Origin: Treponema sp.
Lineage (GTDB): Bacteria > Spirochaetota > Spirochaetia > Treponematales > Treponemataceae
Reading direction: 5' to 3'
Assembly (NCBI GenBank): GCA_018385415.1
Contig: JAHAZA010000033.1
Span: 1 to 47,466, forward strand
Length of the DNA stretch: 47,466 nt
Each line of letters begins with the position of its first letter. The stretch's first letter is position 1. Under the pieces are notes generated by a model, which saw nothing but the letters and a program-made list of their open reading frames with translations, searched no databases and was not told the origin of the DNA. Position numbers and translations under genes: made by a program. Below, piece by piece: positions 16,057 to 26,217 of the stretch.

Positions 16057-19000
16057 ATGAAGACTTTGTATGAATCCAGCTTTGAACATGATGCCTGTGG
16101 TATTGGTGCTGTAGTAAGCATTAATGGTATCAAAAGTCACCGCGTTGTTGAAAATGCGTTGTCTATCGTAGAGAAACTTGAACATCGTGCAGGTAAAGAT
16201 GCCAGTGGCGAAACTGGTGACGGTGTTGGTATTCTTGTTCAGGTCAGCCACAACTTCTTTAAGAAAATTGAAAAAGAAGCAGGACTTAAACTTGGAGATG
16301 AAAGAGACTACGGTGTTGGTCAGTTCTTCTTTCCTGCTGATAAATATGAAGATGAAAAAAAACGCTTTGAAAAATGTGTAAAAGATGCAGGTCTTGAATT
16401 TTTAGGCTGGAGAAAAGTTCCGGTTAATGAAAAAGTTCTTGGTAAAAAAGCTTTTGAATGTATGCCTTCTATCTGGCAGGCTTTTGTAAAACGCCCTGCT
16501 GACACTGAAAAAGGTGTTGAGTTTGATAAAAAGCTTTATGCAGTACGCCTTGCATTTGAAAAAACAAATAACGGAACTTATGTTTGTTCCTTTTCTTCAA
16601 GAACAATCGTTTATAAGGGAATGTTCCTCGTTCAGCAGTTAAGAACATTCTACAAAGATCTTCAGGATGCTGAATATGTTTCAGCACTGGCACTTGTTCA
16701 CTCACGGTTTAGTACTAACACAAATCCAAGCTGGCAGCGTGCACATCCAAACCGCTTTATTGCCCACAACGGTGAAATCAATACAATTCGCGGTAACGTA
16801 GACAGAATGCTTGCCCGCAATGGTGAAGTTGACGTTACTGGTTCTGACTCAGCAATGCTTGATAATACATTGGAATACTTTGTAATGAATGGAATGCCAC
16901 TTCCACTTGCCGTTATGGTTTGTATTCCTGAACCTTGGAAACATGATACTTCCCTTACAGAACAGAAAAAAGATTTCTATCACTATTGGGCTACTATGAT
17001 GGAACCATGGGATGGTCCTGCAGCTATTCTCTTTAGTGATGGTGATTATGTCGGAGCAACATTGGACCGCAATGGTCTTCGTCCAAGCCGTTACTTTATT
17101 ACAAAAGATAACATGCTTATTCTTTCATCAGAAGTTGGTGTACTTGATGTTGATGAAAAAGATGTTGTTGTAAAAGCAAGACTTCAGCCAGGACGTATGC
17201 TTCTTGTTGATACAGTTGCAAAACGTCTTATCAGTGATAAAGAAATTAAGGAAACATATTCAAGCCAGCATCCATACGGTGAATGGCTGGACCAGAATCT
17301 TATTCATCTTGCTGACATCAAAATTCCGAACAAGAAAATTCCTACAAGCACTCTTGATGAAAGAAATCATCTTTACCGTGCATTCGGATGGAACTACGAA
17401 GACCTTAACGAAATGGTTTTACCAATGGCTCGTACGGGTGTTGAACCTACAGGTGCTATGGGTATTGATACACCATTGGCTTGTATGTCAGACAAACATC
17501 CTTCACTTTTCAGCTACTTTAAGCAGCTGTTCGCTCAGGTAACAAACCCACCTATCGACAGCCTTCGTGAAAGGATCGTAACTGATACAACAGTTTATGT
17601 AGGAAGTGACGGAAACCTTCTTAAAACAGAAGGAAAGAACTGTAAGGTTCTCGAAATCAACAATCCTATTTTGACAGGTGTTGATCTTTTGAAGATTGCA
17701 ACCTTGAATCAGGATGGACTTAAGGCAAAGAAGATTTCACTTTTGGTAGATCTTAAAAATCTAAATGGAGATCAGTGGCTTGCAGAAAGTCTGGATAATC
17801 TTTTCAAGGAAATCGATTCTTCTTATGCAGATGGCTACAACATTATGATTCTTTCTGACCGTGGTGTTGATGAAACTCACGCTGCAATTCCTTCTTTGCT
17901 TGCAGTAAGTGCTGTTGAACAGTACTTGATCAGAACAAAGAAAAGAACTCAGATTTCTATCATTCTTGAAAGTGGTGAAGTTCGTGATGTTCATCAGTCT
18001 GCAATGTGTCTTGCATATGGTGCCCGCGCTATTAACCCTTACCTTGCACACGAAGCTATTTCTGAAGTTATTGACCAGAAGCTTTTGGATAAGGATTACC
18101 ACACAGCTATCGATGATTACAACAAAGCTATAATTAACGGGATCGTTAAGATTGCTGCAAAAATGGGAATCAGCGCAATTCAGTCATATCAGTCAGCTCA
18201 GATTTTTGAAGCTGTTGGTATTGCACAGGATGTTGTTGAAAAATACTTTACAAACACTGTTAGCCGCGTAGGTGGTATTGGTCTTAAAGAAATTCAGGAA
18301 GACGTAATATTCCACCACCAGCAGGCTTGGAATCCAAACGGACTTACTGTAAGTACTCACCTTGAAAGTGTAGGTTCTCACAAATTCCGCAGAGGACCAA
18401 ACGCAGAAGATCACCTTTACAATCCAGAAACAATCATTGCATTGCAGGAAGCAACACGCAATGGTGATTATAAGAGATTCAAGGAATACACAAGCCTTGT
18501 TGATGATAACTCTCATCCACATTGTCTTCGTGCACTTCTTGATTTTGAAATCGACGAATCAAAATCAATTTCTATCGATGAAGTTGAAAGCGTAGATTCA
18601 ATCGTACAGAGATTTAAGACAGGTGCCATGTCTTACGGATCAATTTCGGAAGAAGCACATAAGTGTATGGCAGCTGCTATGAATCACCTCCACGGAAAAT
18701 CAAACTCAGGTGAAGGTGGTGAAAAACCAGAACGCCTGGGAACAGAATACAACTCAGCAATCAAGCAGGTTGCTTCTGGTCGCTTTGGTGTAACAGAAGA
18801 ATATCTTCTTTCTGCAAAAGAAATTCAAATTAAAATGGCACAGGGTGCAAAACCAGGTGAAGGTGGACACCTTCCTGGAAAGAAAGTATACCCATGGATT
18901 GCTACAACTCGTTATGCAACTCCAGGTGTATCACTTATTTCACCTCCACCACATCACGATATTTACTCAATCGAAGATTTGGCTCAGCTGATCTACGATC

Positions 19001-20520
19001 TTAAAAATGCAAATCGTGCAGCACGCATTTCTGTAAAGCTTGTTTCAGAAGCAGGTGTTGGAACTATCGCAGCCGGTGTTGCAAAAGCAGGTGCTCAGGT
19101 AATTCTTATTTCTGGACACGATGGTGGTACAGGTGCTGCTCCTATTTCTTCTATCCACCATGCAGGTCTCCCTTGGGAACTTGGACTTGCAGAAGCACAT
19201 CAAACATTGATGCAGAACGGACTTCGTGGTCGTGTAATCATCGAAACTGATGGTAAGCTTATGAGCGGTCGTGACGTTGCAATTGCATGTCTCCTTGGTG
19301 CAGAAGAATTCGGATTTGCAACAGCTCCACTTATTACAATGGGTTGTGCAATGATGCGTGTATGTAACCTTGATACTTGTCCATTTGGTGTTGCAACACA
19401 GAACGAACAGCTTCGTGCAAGATTCCCTGGTAAACCAGAATATGTAGAAAACTTCATGAAGTTCATCGCAGAAGAACTCCGCGAATATATGGCAAAACTT
19501 GGTGTTCACTCAATCGAAGAAATGTGTGGTCGTACAGATCTTCTCAAGCTCAAAGACAAGCAGAGCTTTGAAAGAGCAGGTCTCATTGATATGTCACGTG
19601 TTCTTGGTGAAACAAATGAAAGCTGGAAGTCTGAACGTGATGTTTACGACTTTAAGCTTAACACAACAGTTGATGAAAAGATTCTCCTTTCAGCATTTGA
19701 AAAAGTAAGTTCAAAAGCTGGAAACAATACAAGGATTCTTGATAAGCCATTCAAGATCGAAAGTACAGACAGAACTGCAGGTACAATCCTTGGTTCAGAA
19801 ATCCAGAAGAAGTTCGGAAATTCACTTTCTGAAGATGCATTCATCGTTGATGTGGAAGGTGGTGCAGGTCAGAGCTTTGGTGCATTCATTCCTAAGGGTC
19901 TTACAATGAGCCTTACTGGTGAAGCAAACGACTACTTTGGTAAAGGATTGAGTGGCGGTAAGCTTGTAATTAAAAAGCCTGAAGGTTTTGCAGGAAAAGC
20001 TGATGAAAATATTCTTATCGGTAACGTTGCATTGTTTGGTGCAACATCAGGTAAGGCATTCATCAATGGTGTTGCAGGTGAACGTTTTTGTGTAAGAAAC
20101 TCTGGTGCTACAGCAGTTGTTGAAGGATGTGGTGATCACGGTCTTGAATACATGACTGGCGGTATTGTAGTAATTCTCGGTAAGACAGGACGCAACCTTG
20201 CTGCCGGAATGAGTGGAGGTGTTGCTTATGTTCTTGATGAAAACCATGACCTTTACAAGAGAATAAATCACGAACTTGTAAAGATGTATGACATCGAAGA
20301 TGCAACAGAACTTAAAGCACTCATCGAACAGCACGCAAAAGAAACTGGTTCAGAAAAAGCAAAACAGATTCTTGCCGACTTTGAAAGCTTTATTCCAAAG
20401 TTCAAGAAAATTATTCCAAACGATTACAACCGTATGCTTACAGAAATTGCATCTGCCGAAGCAAACGGAATGAATCACGATGACGCAGTTATGGCTGCAT
20501 TCAAAAAGATTACAGCGTAA
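16057..20520 (+). CDS. gltB: Glutamate synthase large subunit
   Basis: Transfers the amide nitrogen of glutamine to 2-oxoglutarate. At 1487 residues it has the usual full length. The N-terminal Ntn amidotransferase domain begins near Cys14 (HDACGIG), followed by the central domain, the FMN/Fe-S synthase domain (KPGEGGHLPGKKV, SGHDGGTGAAP, and the cysteine cluster in GCAMMRVCNLDTCPFGVAT) and the C-terminal GXGXG beta-helix. A GTG at 16024 in the same frame would place the start inside the terminator T tract; I chose the ATG at 16057, which has GAGG six bases upstream. The leader carries two ANTAR-type hairpin/terminator units. gltD follows after 44 bases. Confidence 0.96.
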   Translation: MKTLYESSFEHDACGIGAVVSINGIKSHRVVENALSIVEKLEHRAGKDASGETGDGVGILVQVSHNFFKKIEKEAGLKLGDERDYGVGQFFFPADKYEDEKKRFEKCVKDAGLEFLGWRKVPVNEKVLGKKAFECMPSIWQAFVKRPADTEKGVEFDKKLYAVRLAFEKTNNGTYVCSFSSRTIVYKGMFLVQQLRTFYKDLQDAEYVSALALVHSRFSTNTNPSWQRAHPNRFIAHNGEINTIRGNVDRMLARNGEVDVTGSDSAMLDNTLEYFVMNGMPLPLAVMVCIPEPWKHDTSLTEQKKDFYHYWATMMEPWDGPAAILFSDGDYVGATLDRNGLRPSRYFITKDNMLILSSEVGVLDVDEKDVVVKARLQPGRMLLVDTVAKRLISDKEIKETYSSQHPYGEWLDQNLIHLADIKIPNKKIPTSTLDERNHLYRAFGWNYEDLNEMVLPMARTGVEPTGAMGIDTPLACMSDKHPSLFSYFKQLFAQVTNPPIDSLRERIVTDTTVYVGSDGNLLKTEGKNCKVLEINNPILTGVDLLKIATLNQDGLKAKKISLLVDLKNLNGDQWLAESLDNLFKEIDSSYADGYNIMILSDRGVDETHAAIPSLLAVSAVEQYLIRTKKRTQISIILESGEVRDVHQSAMCLAYGARAINPYLAHEAISEVIDQKLLDKDYHTAIDDYNKAIINGIVKIAAKMGISAIQSYQSAQIFEAVGIAQDVVEKYFTNTVSRVGGIGLKEIQEDVIFHHQQAWNPNGLTVSTHLESVGSHKFRRGPNAEDHLYNPETIIALQEATRNGDYKRFKEYTSLVDDNSHPHCLRALLDFEIDESKSISIDEVESVDSIVQRFKTGAMSYGSISEEAHKCMAAAMNHLHGKSNSGEGGEKPERLGTEYNSAIKQVASGRFGVTEEYLLSAKEIQIKMAQGAKPGEGGHLPGKKVYPWIATTRYATPGVSLISPPPHHDIYSIEDLAQLIYDLKNANRAARISVKLVSEAGVGTIAAGVAKAGAQVILISGHDGGTGAAPISSIHHAGLPWELGLAEAHQTLMQNGLRGRVIIETDGKLMSGRDVAIACLLGAEEFGFATAPLITMGCAMMRVCNLDTCPFGVATQNEQLRARFPGKPEYVENFMKFIAEELREYMAKLGVHSIEEMCGRTDLLKLKDKQSFERAGLIDMSRVLGETNESWKSERDVYDFKLNTTVDEKILLSAFEKVSSKAGNNTRILDKPFKIESTDRTAGTILGSEIQKKFGNSLSEDAFIVDVEGGAGQSFGAFIPKGLTMSLTGEANDYFGKGLSGGKLVIKKPEGFAGKADENILIGNVALFGATSGKAFINGVAGERFCVRNSGATAVVEGCGDHGLEYMTGGIVVILGKTGRNLAAGMSGGVAYVLDENHDLYKRINHELVKMYDIEDATELKALIEQHAKETGSEKAKQILADFESFIPKFKKIIPNDYNRMLTEIASAEANGMNHDDAVMAAFKKITA

Positions 20521-20564
20521 TCGAACTGCACGACCGCTAACGCGGAGTTTTTAGGAGTAAGAAA

Positions 20565-22139
20565 ATGGGAAAGAATACAGGATTTTTAGATTATAAACGA
20601 ACAGAAAACGGAAACGTTGCACCTTTGGAAAGAATAAAGAATTTCAAAGAATTCCATCCAAAACTTGATGAAGATGCAAGAAAAGAACAAGCTGCCCGCT
20701 GTATGAACTGTGGTGTTCCAATGTGTCAGTCTGCAATCAAGCTTGCAGGAATGATTACAGGTTGTCCACTTCATAACCTGATTCCAGAATGGAACGATGC
20801 ACTTTACAAAGGACAGTATGACATGGCTGCATGGCGTCTTTTGATGACATCAAACTTTCCTGAATTTACAGGACGCGTATGTCCAGCCCTTTGTGAAAAA
20901 GCATGTAACTGCGGTAACCCGGTATGCGGTGATGGGGCAGTAACTGTTCACGACAACGAACTTTATATCATTGAAAAAGCATTTGCTACAGGCTATATGA
21001 AGCCACAGATTCCTTCTAAAAGAAGTGGAAAAAAAGTTGCAGTAATCGGTGCAGGTCCTGCAGGACTGGCAGTTGCTGATACTTTGAATCACCGTGGTCA
21101 CAATGTAACTGTTTTTGAACGCGAAGACAAAGCCGGCGGACTTTTGATGTACGGTATTCCGAACATGAAACTGGAAAAGAACATCATTGAACGTCGTGTA
21201 AATCTTATGAAAGAAGAAGGCGTTGAATTTGTATTCAATGCAGATGTTGGTCACAACTCTTCTGCTGATTACATTCTCAAAAACTTTGATGCAGTAGCAT
21301 TGTGTTGTGGTGCAAAAAAGGCTCGTCCTTTGACTTCAGTTGGAATTGATAAAGTTGCAACAGGAAATAACGGTGCAAAAGGCGGTGTAATGTTTGCCGT
21401 AGACTTCCTCAAAGAAGTAACAAAATGTGTTGTAGCAACAACAGAAGCTTTGGAAAAAGTAAACATTGCTCCAGCAAACGTACAGATTGACCAGATGCTT
21501 GAAAAAGAAATCGGTCTTAAAATTGAAGGAAAAAATGTAATCATCGTTGGTGGTGGTGACACAGGAAACGACTGCTGTGGAACTTCAATCCGTCTCGGCG
21601 CTGCAAGCGTAACTCAGATCGAAATGATGCCTTGCCCACCAGTAGAAAGAGCAGAAAGCAATCCATGGCCACAGTGGCCAAAGGTTCTCAAAACTGATTA
21701 CGGTGCTGAAGAATCAATCGCAGTTTTCGGACACGATCCACGCGTATATGAAACAACAATCAAAGAAATTTACAGTGAAAACGGAAAAGTAACAGGCGTA
21801 AAAACTGTAGAAGTTGAATTCCAGATAATCGACGGAAAACGTCAGCTTGTAGAACGCAAAGGTACAGAAAAAGATCTTAAGGCTGACCTTGTTCTTATTG
21901 CTGCCGGATTTACTGGTTGTGAAGAATATACAGCTCAGGCATTTGAAACAGAAATCAGTCCTCGCGGAACAATTGTTTCAAACGGAAAAGCTTCTCCAAG
22001 TTCAGAAACAGGATATTCAACATCAGTAGAAAAAGTATTCACAGCAGGTGATATGCACCGCGGCCAGTCACTGGTTGTATGGGCTATTACAGAAGGCCGT
22101 GAATGTGCAAAAGAAATTGATGATTTCTTAATGAAATAA
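20565..22139 (+). CDS. gltD: Glutamate synthase small subunit
   Basis: FAD and NAD(P)H-dependent partner of GltB that feeds electrons to it. 524 residues, somewhat above the usual 470-490. Cysteine clusters CMNCGVPMC, GCPLHN and CPALCEKAC bind 4Fe-4S centres; VIGAGPAGLAVAD is the FAD-binding and VGGGDTGNDC the pyridine-nucleotide-binding loop. A good AGGAG site precedes the ATG. It lies between gltB and purF, spaced by only 13 bases from purF, so all three are probably one transcript. Confidence 0.95.
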   Translation: MGKNTGFLDYKRTENGNVAPLERIKNFKEFHPKLDEDARKEQAARCMNCGVPMCQSAIKLAGMITGCPLHNLIPEWNDALYKGQYDMAAWRLLMTSNFPEFTGRVCPALCEKACNCGNPVCGDGAVTVHDNELYIIEKAFATGYMKPQIPSKRSGKKVAVIGAGPAGLAVADTLNHRGHNVTVFEREDKAGGLLMYGIPNMKLEKNIIERRVNLMKEEGVEFVFNADVGHNSSADYILKNFDAVALCCGAKKARPLTSVGIDKVATGNNGAKGGVMFAVDFLKEVTKCVVATTEALEKVNIAPANVQIDQMLEKEIGLKIEGKNVIIVGGGDTGNDCCGTSIRLGAASVTQIEMMPCPPVERAESNPWPQWPKVLKTDYGAEESIAVFGHDPRVYETTIKEIYSENGKVTGVKTVEVEFQIIDGKRQLVERKGTEKDLKADLVLIAAGFTGCEEYTAQAFETEISPRGTIVSNGKASPSSETGYSTSVEKVFTAGDMHRGQSLVVWAITEGRECAKEIDDFLMK

Positions 22140-22152
22140 GGCGGGAACAAAA

Positions 22153-23529
22153 ATGGGCTTTCATGATGAGTGTGGTGTAGTTGGAATTTACGGTGCAGAA
22201 AATGCAGCAGCGCTTTCTTATTTTGCGCTTACATCACTGCAGCATCGCGGTCAGGAAAGTGCAGGTATCGCAGTTTCTGATGGAGAGACAATTCATCTGC
22301 ACAAGGACATGGGACTTGTAAGCGATGTTTTTGATAAGGACCATTTTGAAGATCTTAAAGGAAGCGTTGCGGTAGGTCATGTGCGTTATGCAACAGCTGG
22401 CGGTAGAACAATCGAAAACGCTCAGCCATTCTTGAACACATTCAAGTTAGGTGGAATTGCTCTCGCCCACAACGGTCAGCTTGTAAACTACGAACCTCTT
22501 CGTGAAATGCTTGAAGATTCTGGAAGTACCTTTTCTTCAACAAGCGACACAGAAGTAATTCTTAAGCTCATTGCCCGTTCATATAAAAAAGGCCTTGAAG
22601 CTGCAGTTGTAAATACAATTCAGCTGATCAAAGGCTCATATGCACTTTGTATCATGACAGAAGACACAGTAATCGGAGTCCGTGATCCAAACGGAATCCG
22701 CCCGTTGTGTCTTGGAAAAATTGCCGGTGCCCACAATGGAAAAGATGCCTACATTCTCGCATCAGAATCCTGCGCCATTGACAGCTGTAACGGAGAATTT
22801 GTCCGTGACATTGAGCCGGGTGAAATCATTATAATCAATAAAAACGGCTTAAAATCAATTCACCTTGAAGAACGTACAAAAAAACAGACCTGTATTTTTG
22901 AATACGTTTACTTTGCCCGCCCAGATTCAGTCATCGACGGAATCCCAGTTCAAGAAGCACGTTACAGAATGGGAAAAGTTCTTGCAGAAGAAAGCCCTGT
23001 AGAAGCCGATGTTGTAATTGGAGTTCCTGACAGCGGAATTGGAGCTGCTCAGGGATACGCAAGAGCATCAGGCATTCCATATGTAACAGGTATCATCAAA
23101 AATAAATATATCGGCCGAACATTCATCGCACCGACACAGAAAGAGCGGGAAAACATGGTATTCGTAAAACTCAATGCCATCAGAAGCGATCTTGAAGGTA
23201 AGCGCGTAATCGTAATCGACGACTCCATCGTCCGCGGCACCACAAGCCGTCGCCTTGTTCAGATCCTCCGCCGCGCCGGTGCAAAAGAAGTTCACTTTAG
23301 AGTTTCATCTTCACCAGTAAAGTTCCCATGCTATCTGGGTATCGACACCCCAAGCAAAAACGAACTTATCTCAAGCACGCATGAACTTGAAGAAATCAGA
23401 AAAGAAATCGGTGCTGACTCTCTGGCATTCATCAGCCTCGAAGGAATGATCAAGGCCTTTGGCGAAGACACATTCTGCAAAGGATGCTTCAGCGGGGAAT
23501 ATCCGGTAGCTTGCGCGAGAAAAGTGTAG
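22153..23529 (+). CDS. purF: Amidophosphoribosyltransferase
   Basis: First committed step of purine synthesis, moving the glutamine amide to PRPP. 458 residues. A six-residue propeptide precedes the nucleophile Cys7 (HDECGVVGIYG). The PRPP loop is VIVIDDSIVRGTTSR. Cys in FPCYLGID and the CKGC pair near the C-terminus match the Fe-S ligands of the Bacillus-type enzyme. It shares the gltBD transcript, so purine synthesis would fall under the same leader control. No pur genes flank it. Confidence 0.94.
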   Translation: MGFHDECGVVGIYGAENAAALSYFALTSLQHRGQESAGIAVSDGETIHLHKDMGLVSDVFDKDHFEDLKGSVAVGHVRYATAGGRTIENAQPFLNTFKLGGIALAHNGQLVNYEPLREMLEDSGSTFSSTSDTEVILKLIARSYKKGLEAAVVNTIQLIKGSYALCIMTEDTVIGVRDPNGIRPLCLGKIAGAHNGKDAYILASESCAIDSCNGEFVRDIEPGEIIIINKNGLKSIHLEERTKKQTCIFEYVYFARPDSVIDGIPVQEARYRMGKVLAEESPVEADVVIGVPDSGIGAAQGYARASGIPYVTGIIKNKYIGRTFIAPTQKERENMVFVKLNAIRSDLEGKRVIVIDDSIVRGTTSRRLVQILRRAGAKEVHFRVSSSPVKFPCYLGIDTPSKNELISSTHELEEIRKEIGADSLAFISLEGMIKAFGEDTFCKGCFSGEYPVACARKV

Positions 23530-23558
23530 TCATTAAGCTATATCTCCTCAAATTTTCC

Positions 23559-23586
23559 TTGCTTTGTAGAGTTTCTATGGTATAAT
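23559..23586 (+). promoter_or_regulatory. Promoter of the GGDEF/EAL gene
   Basis: TTGCTT (23559-23564) and TATAAT (23581-23586) are 16 bases apart. The AAGGAG at 23588-23593 starts immediately after the -10 box, so the message must begin very close to it. Confidence 0.6.
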
Positions 23587-23607
23587 TAAGGAGACTAATC
23601 ATGTTAG

Positions 23608-26169
23608 GTGAATTTAGTGATTTCTAACAATATTCTTTCCAGCGAGCAGATTCTCAGAACAATTGGTGGTGTTTACAACAACATTCATCTTTTTGATTTG
23701 GAAAAAGATGCTGTTCAAGAAATTTATGCTATCGAAGCAGTTCATAATTTTCTTAACGAATATGGAAACAAAAAGTCAATTCAGGAACTTCTTCATCATG
23801 TTGCAAATAAAGTTTCAACAGATGAATATCTTTCTTCCATTCTCGAATTTACAAATCTTTCAACACTTGAACAGCGAATCAAAGGAAAAAAAATAATTTC
23901 CTTTGATTATGTAGAAAAATATGCCGGATGGACCAGATGCAGTTTTATTCCAGTTGAATATTCCCCTGATAAAAAATTAAGATATGTGCTTTACACATCT
24001 CGAGTCATTCAGGACGATAAAAATCACGAAGAAAATCTTCTTGCTCAGATGGATTATGATGAACATACTGGTCTTTACAATCGTCGTGCTTTGGAACGGG
24101 ATGGAAAGCATTTTGGAAAAGAAGGAATGCCAAAGGATCTTACGCTGATTGCGATGGATATCAATGGTCTTAATGCCGTAAATCATACACTTGGCGTTGA
24201 AGCTGGCGATGAATTAGTAAAAGGAGCTGCTGATTGTATAATAAAGGTCTTTGGTTCTAAAGGAAAGATATACAGACTTGGTGGCGATGAATTTTATGTT
24301 ATCATCGATATGGAACTGAATGAACTTGTAAAACTGTTTTCAGTTTTCGACAATGTTACTGCCAGCTGGAAAGGAAATCTTGCAAAGGGACTAACTATTT
24401 CAAAAGGAATTGCTGCCCACGCAGAATTCCCTGATCTCACATTCCGAGAGCTTCTGGCAAAAGCCGACCAGCGAATGTATCAGGAAAAAGAAAAGTATTA
24501 TAAAAGCAGAGACAAGAGAATTGGTGAAAATTTAAAAGAGCCTGAAAGCTTTAGTTTGATCATGCAGAAAGCATATTCTGGTTTTGTATCGCTTCAATTT
24601 GGTGATGGACAACTTCCAAAGCTTTTTGTTGATGACTTTATTGCAAACTTTTTGGGTTTCGAATTAACAAATACTCCTGAAAAAAATTACGAGGAATGGA
24701 TTAATCGTATCCATCCGGATTATTCAGATTTTATTTCTTCTGCAATCGAGAAAATCATCATCGGTAATCAGACAGAAGTTCAGTATCCGTGGTTTCATCC
24801 AAAAGCAGGACTAACTTACATCAGAACTTTTGGCTACCGTGATCCGAACTTTACAGATGGCATTCGCATTAATGGAACATTCCAGAATGTAACAAATCTT
24901 GTTCATCTCCAGAAAGATAGACTGACAGGATTTTATACAAATGAAGCCTTTTTCCAGAAGGCAGAAGAAATTCTTATGGCAAATAAAGAAAAGAATTATC
25001 GTTTCTTTGTTTCTGATATCGAAAACTTCAAAGCTATCAATGACAGATATGGTAATGAACACAGTGATGAGCTTTTAAAATATCTTGCAAAGTCTCTTAA
25101 GAATCTTTGTAAAAATCTTGTTCTTGCAGGTCGTTTAAGTACTGATGTATTTGTCTGCATGCAGGAAGACACAGGTAAAGTTCAAACTTCGAAGGAAGGA
25201 TTGAAATTCCAGAACGCAATCTTAGATGGTGCTCCGATTAAGAACTTTGTCTGGAAGCATGGAGTTTACTACACCCGCATTGATAGAAATATTTCTGCAC
25301 AGCAGATGTGTGACAGAGCACGACTTGCAGTTGAAAGCATCAAAGGTAACTATGATGTTGCATGCGCTCTCTATGATGAAAAGCTTGATAAATTTGTAAA
25401 GACTAAACAGCAGATTCTTGAAAATATGGAAGATGCTTTAAAGAACAAAGAGTTTAAAGTTTATCTTCAGCCAAAACACGATTTAAGGAAAAATAAAACT
25501 GGCGGAGCCGAAGCTCTTGTACGCTGGATTCATCCGGTAATAGGTTTTATGAATCCAGGTGATTTTATTCCAGTATTTGAACAGAATGGTTTTGTTAAGA
25601 GTGTCGATGAATTTGTTTTCAGAGAAGTATGTTTGATGCTTCGCCGATGGATTGATGAAGGTAAACCAGTTGTTCCAATTTCAGTAAATCTTTCTCGTCG
25701 TGATTTTGACAGCGTTGATCTTGCAGAACAGCTTTTAGCTGTCATTGAAGAGATTGATATTCCACATGAACTGATTCATTTTGAAGTAACTGAGTCGGCT
25801 TTCTCTGATAGCCCTGATCGTATTGCTAATACTATCCGCAAACTTCATGATGAGGGTTTTGTAATTGAGCTTGATGATTTTGGAACGGGATACAGTTCGT
25901 TGACTTCATTAAGTGAAATTGAATTTGATATCTTAAAGCTTGATATGAGCATCATCAGAAATGACAATCCTGATTCTCCAAGAAATGTTCTTGATATGTG
26001 CAACCAGATTGTAAAGCAGATGAACTTAAAGTCAGTTGCAGAGGGCGTCGAAACAGAAGCTCAGCTTAATCGACTTAAAAAAATCGGCTGTGATTATATT
26101 CAGGGATATTATTTTTCAAAGCCGTTACCAGTTGAAGATTTCGAAAATTATCTGGCTAATGAAGCGTGA
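23608..26169 (+). CDS. Cyclic-di-GMP enzyme with PAS-like, GGDEF, PAS-like, GGDEF-like and EAL domains
   Basis: 853 residues, no membrane segment. An N-terminal sensory region (1-145) precedes a GGDEF domain with intact RLGGDEF near residue 230. A second PAS-like region (310-430) leads to a degenerate cyclase domain (RLSTDVF replaces GGDEF). The C-terminal EAL domain has its key motifs: EALVR, NLSRRDF, EVTES, LDDFGTGYSS, LKLD, AEGVET and QGYYFSKP. It could both make and break cyclic-di-GMP, controlling motility or attachment. Start is uncertain: the ATG at 23601, well placed after AAGGAG, is in another frame and ends after eight codons. The gene frame offers only GTG at 23608 or 23617. A shared terminator follows. 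Confidence 0.88.
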   Translation: MNLVISNNILSSEQILRTIGGVYNNIHLFDLEKDAVQEIYAIEAVHNFLNEYGNKKSIQELLHHVANKVSTDEYLSSILEFTNLSTLEQRIKGKKIISFDYVEKYAGWTRCSFIPVEYSPDKKLRYVLYTSRVIQDDKNHEENLLAQMDYDEHTGLYNRRALERDGKHFGKEGMPKDLTLIAMDINGLNAVNHTLGVEAGDELVKGAADCIIKVFGSKGKIYRLGGDEFYVIIDMELNELVKLFSVFDNVTASWKGNLAKGLTISKGIAAHAEFPDLTFRELLAKADQRMYQEKEKYYKSRDKRIGENLKEPESFSLIMQKAYSGFVSLQFGDGQLPKLFVDDFIANFLGFELTNTPEKNYEEWINRIHPDYSDFISSAIEKIIIGNQTEVQYPWFHPKAGLTYIRTFGYRDPNFTDGIRINGTFQNVTNLVHLQKDRLTGFYTNEAFFQKAEEILMANKEKNYRFFVSDIENFKAINDRYGNEHSDELLKYLAKSLKNLCKNLVLAGRLSTDVFVCMQEDTGKVQTSKEGLKFQNAILDGAPIKNFVWKHGVYYTRIDRNISAQQMCDRARLAVESIKGNYDVACALYDEKLDKFVKTKQQILENMEDALKNKEFKVYLQPKHDLRKNKTGGAEALVRWIHPVIGFMNPGDFIPVFEQNGFVKSVDEFVFREVCLMLRRWIDEGKPVVPISVNLSRRDFDSVDLAEQLLAVIEEIDIPHELIHFEVTESAFSDSPDRIANTIRKLHDEGFVIELDDFGTGYSSLTSLSEIEFDILKLDMSIIRNDNPDSPRNVLDMCNQIVKQMNLKSVAEGVETEAQLNRLKKIGCDYIQGYYFSKPLPVEDFENYLANEA

Positions 26170-26185
26170 TATTGGAATGAAAAAA

Positions 26186-26217
26186 AGACTTATGCAGTTC
26201 TGCATAAGTCTTTTTTT
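26186..26217. terminator. Bidirectional terminator
   Basis: AGACTTATGCA pairs with TGCATAAGTCT around a four-base loop, with A's before and T's after, so it works for both converging units. It overlaps the stop codon of the ANTAR gene. The stem is similar to the terminator at 11739 (shared CTTATGC core). Confidence 0.85.
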
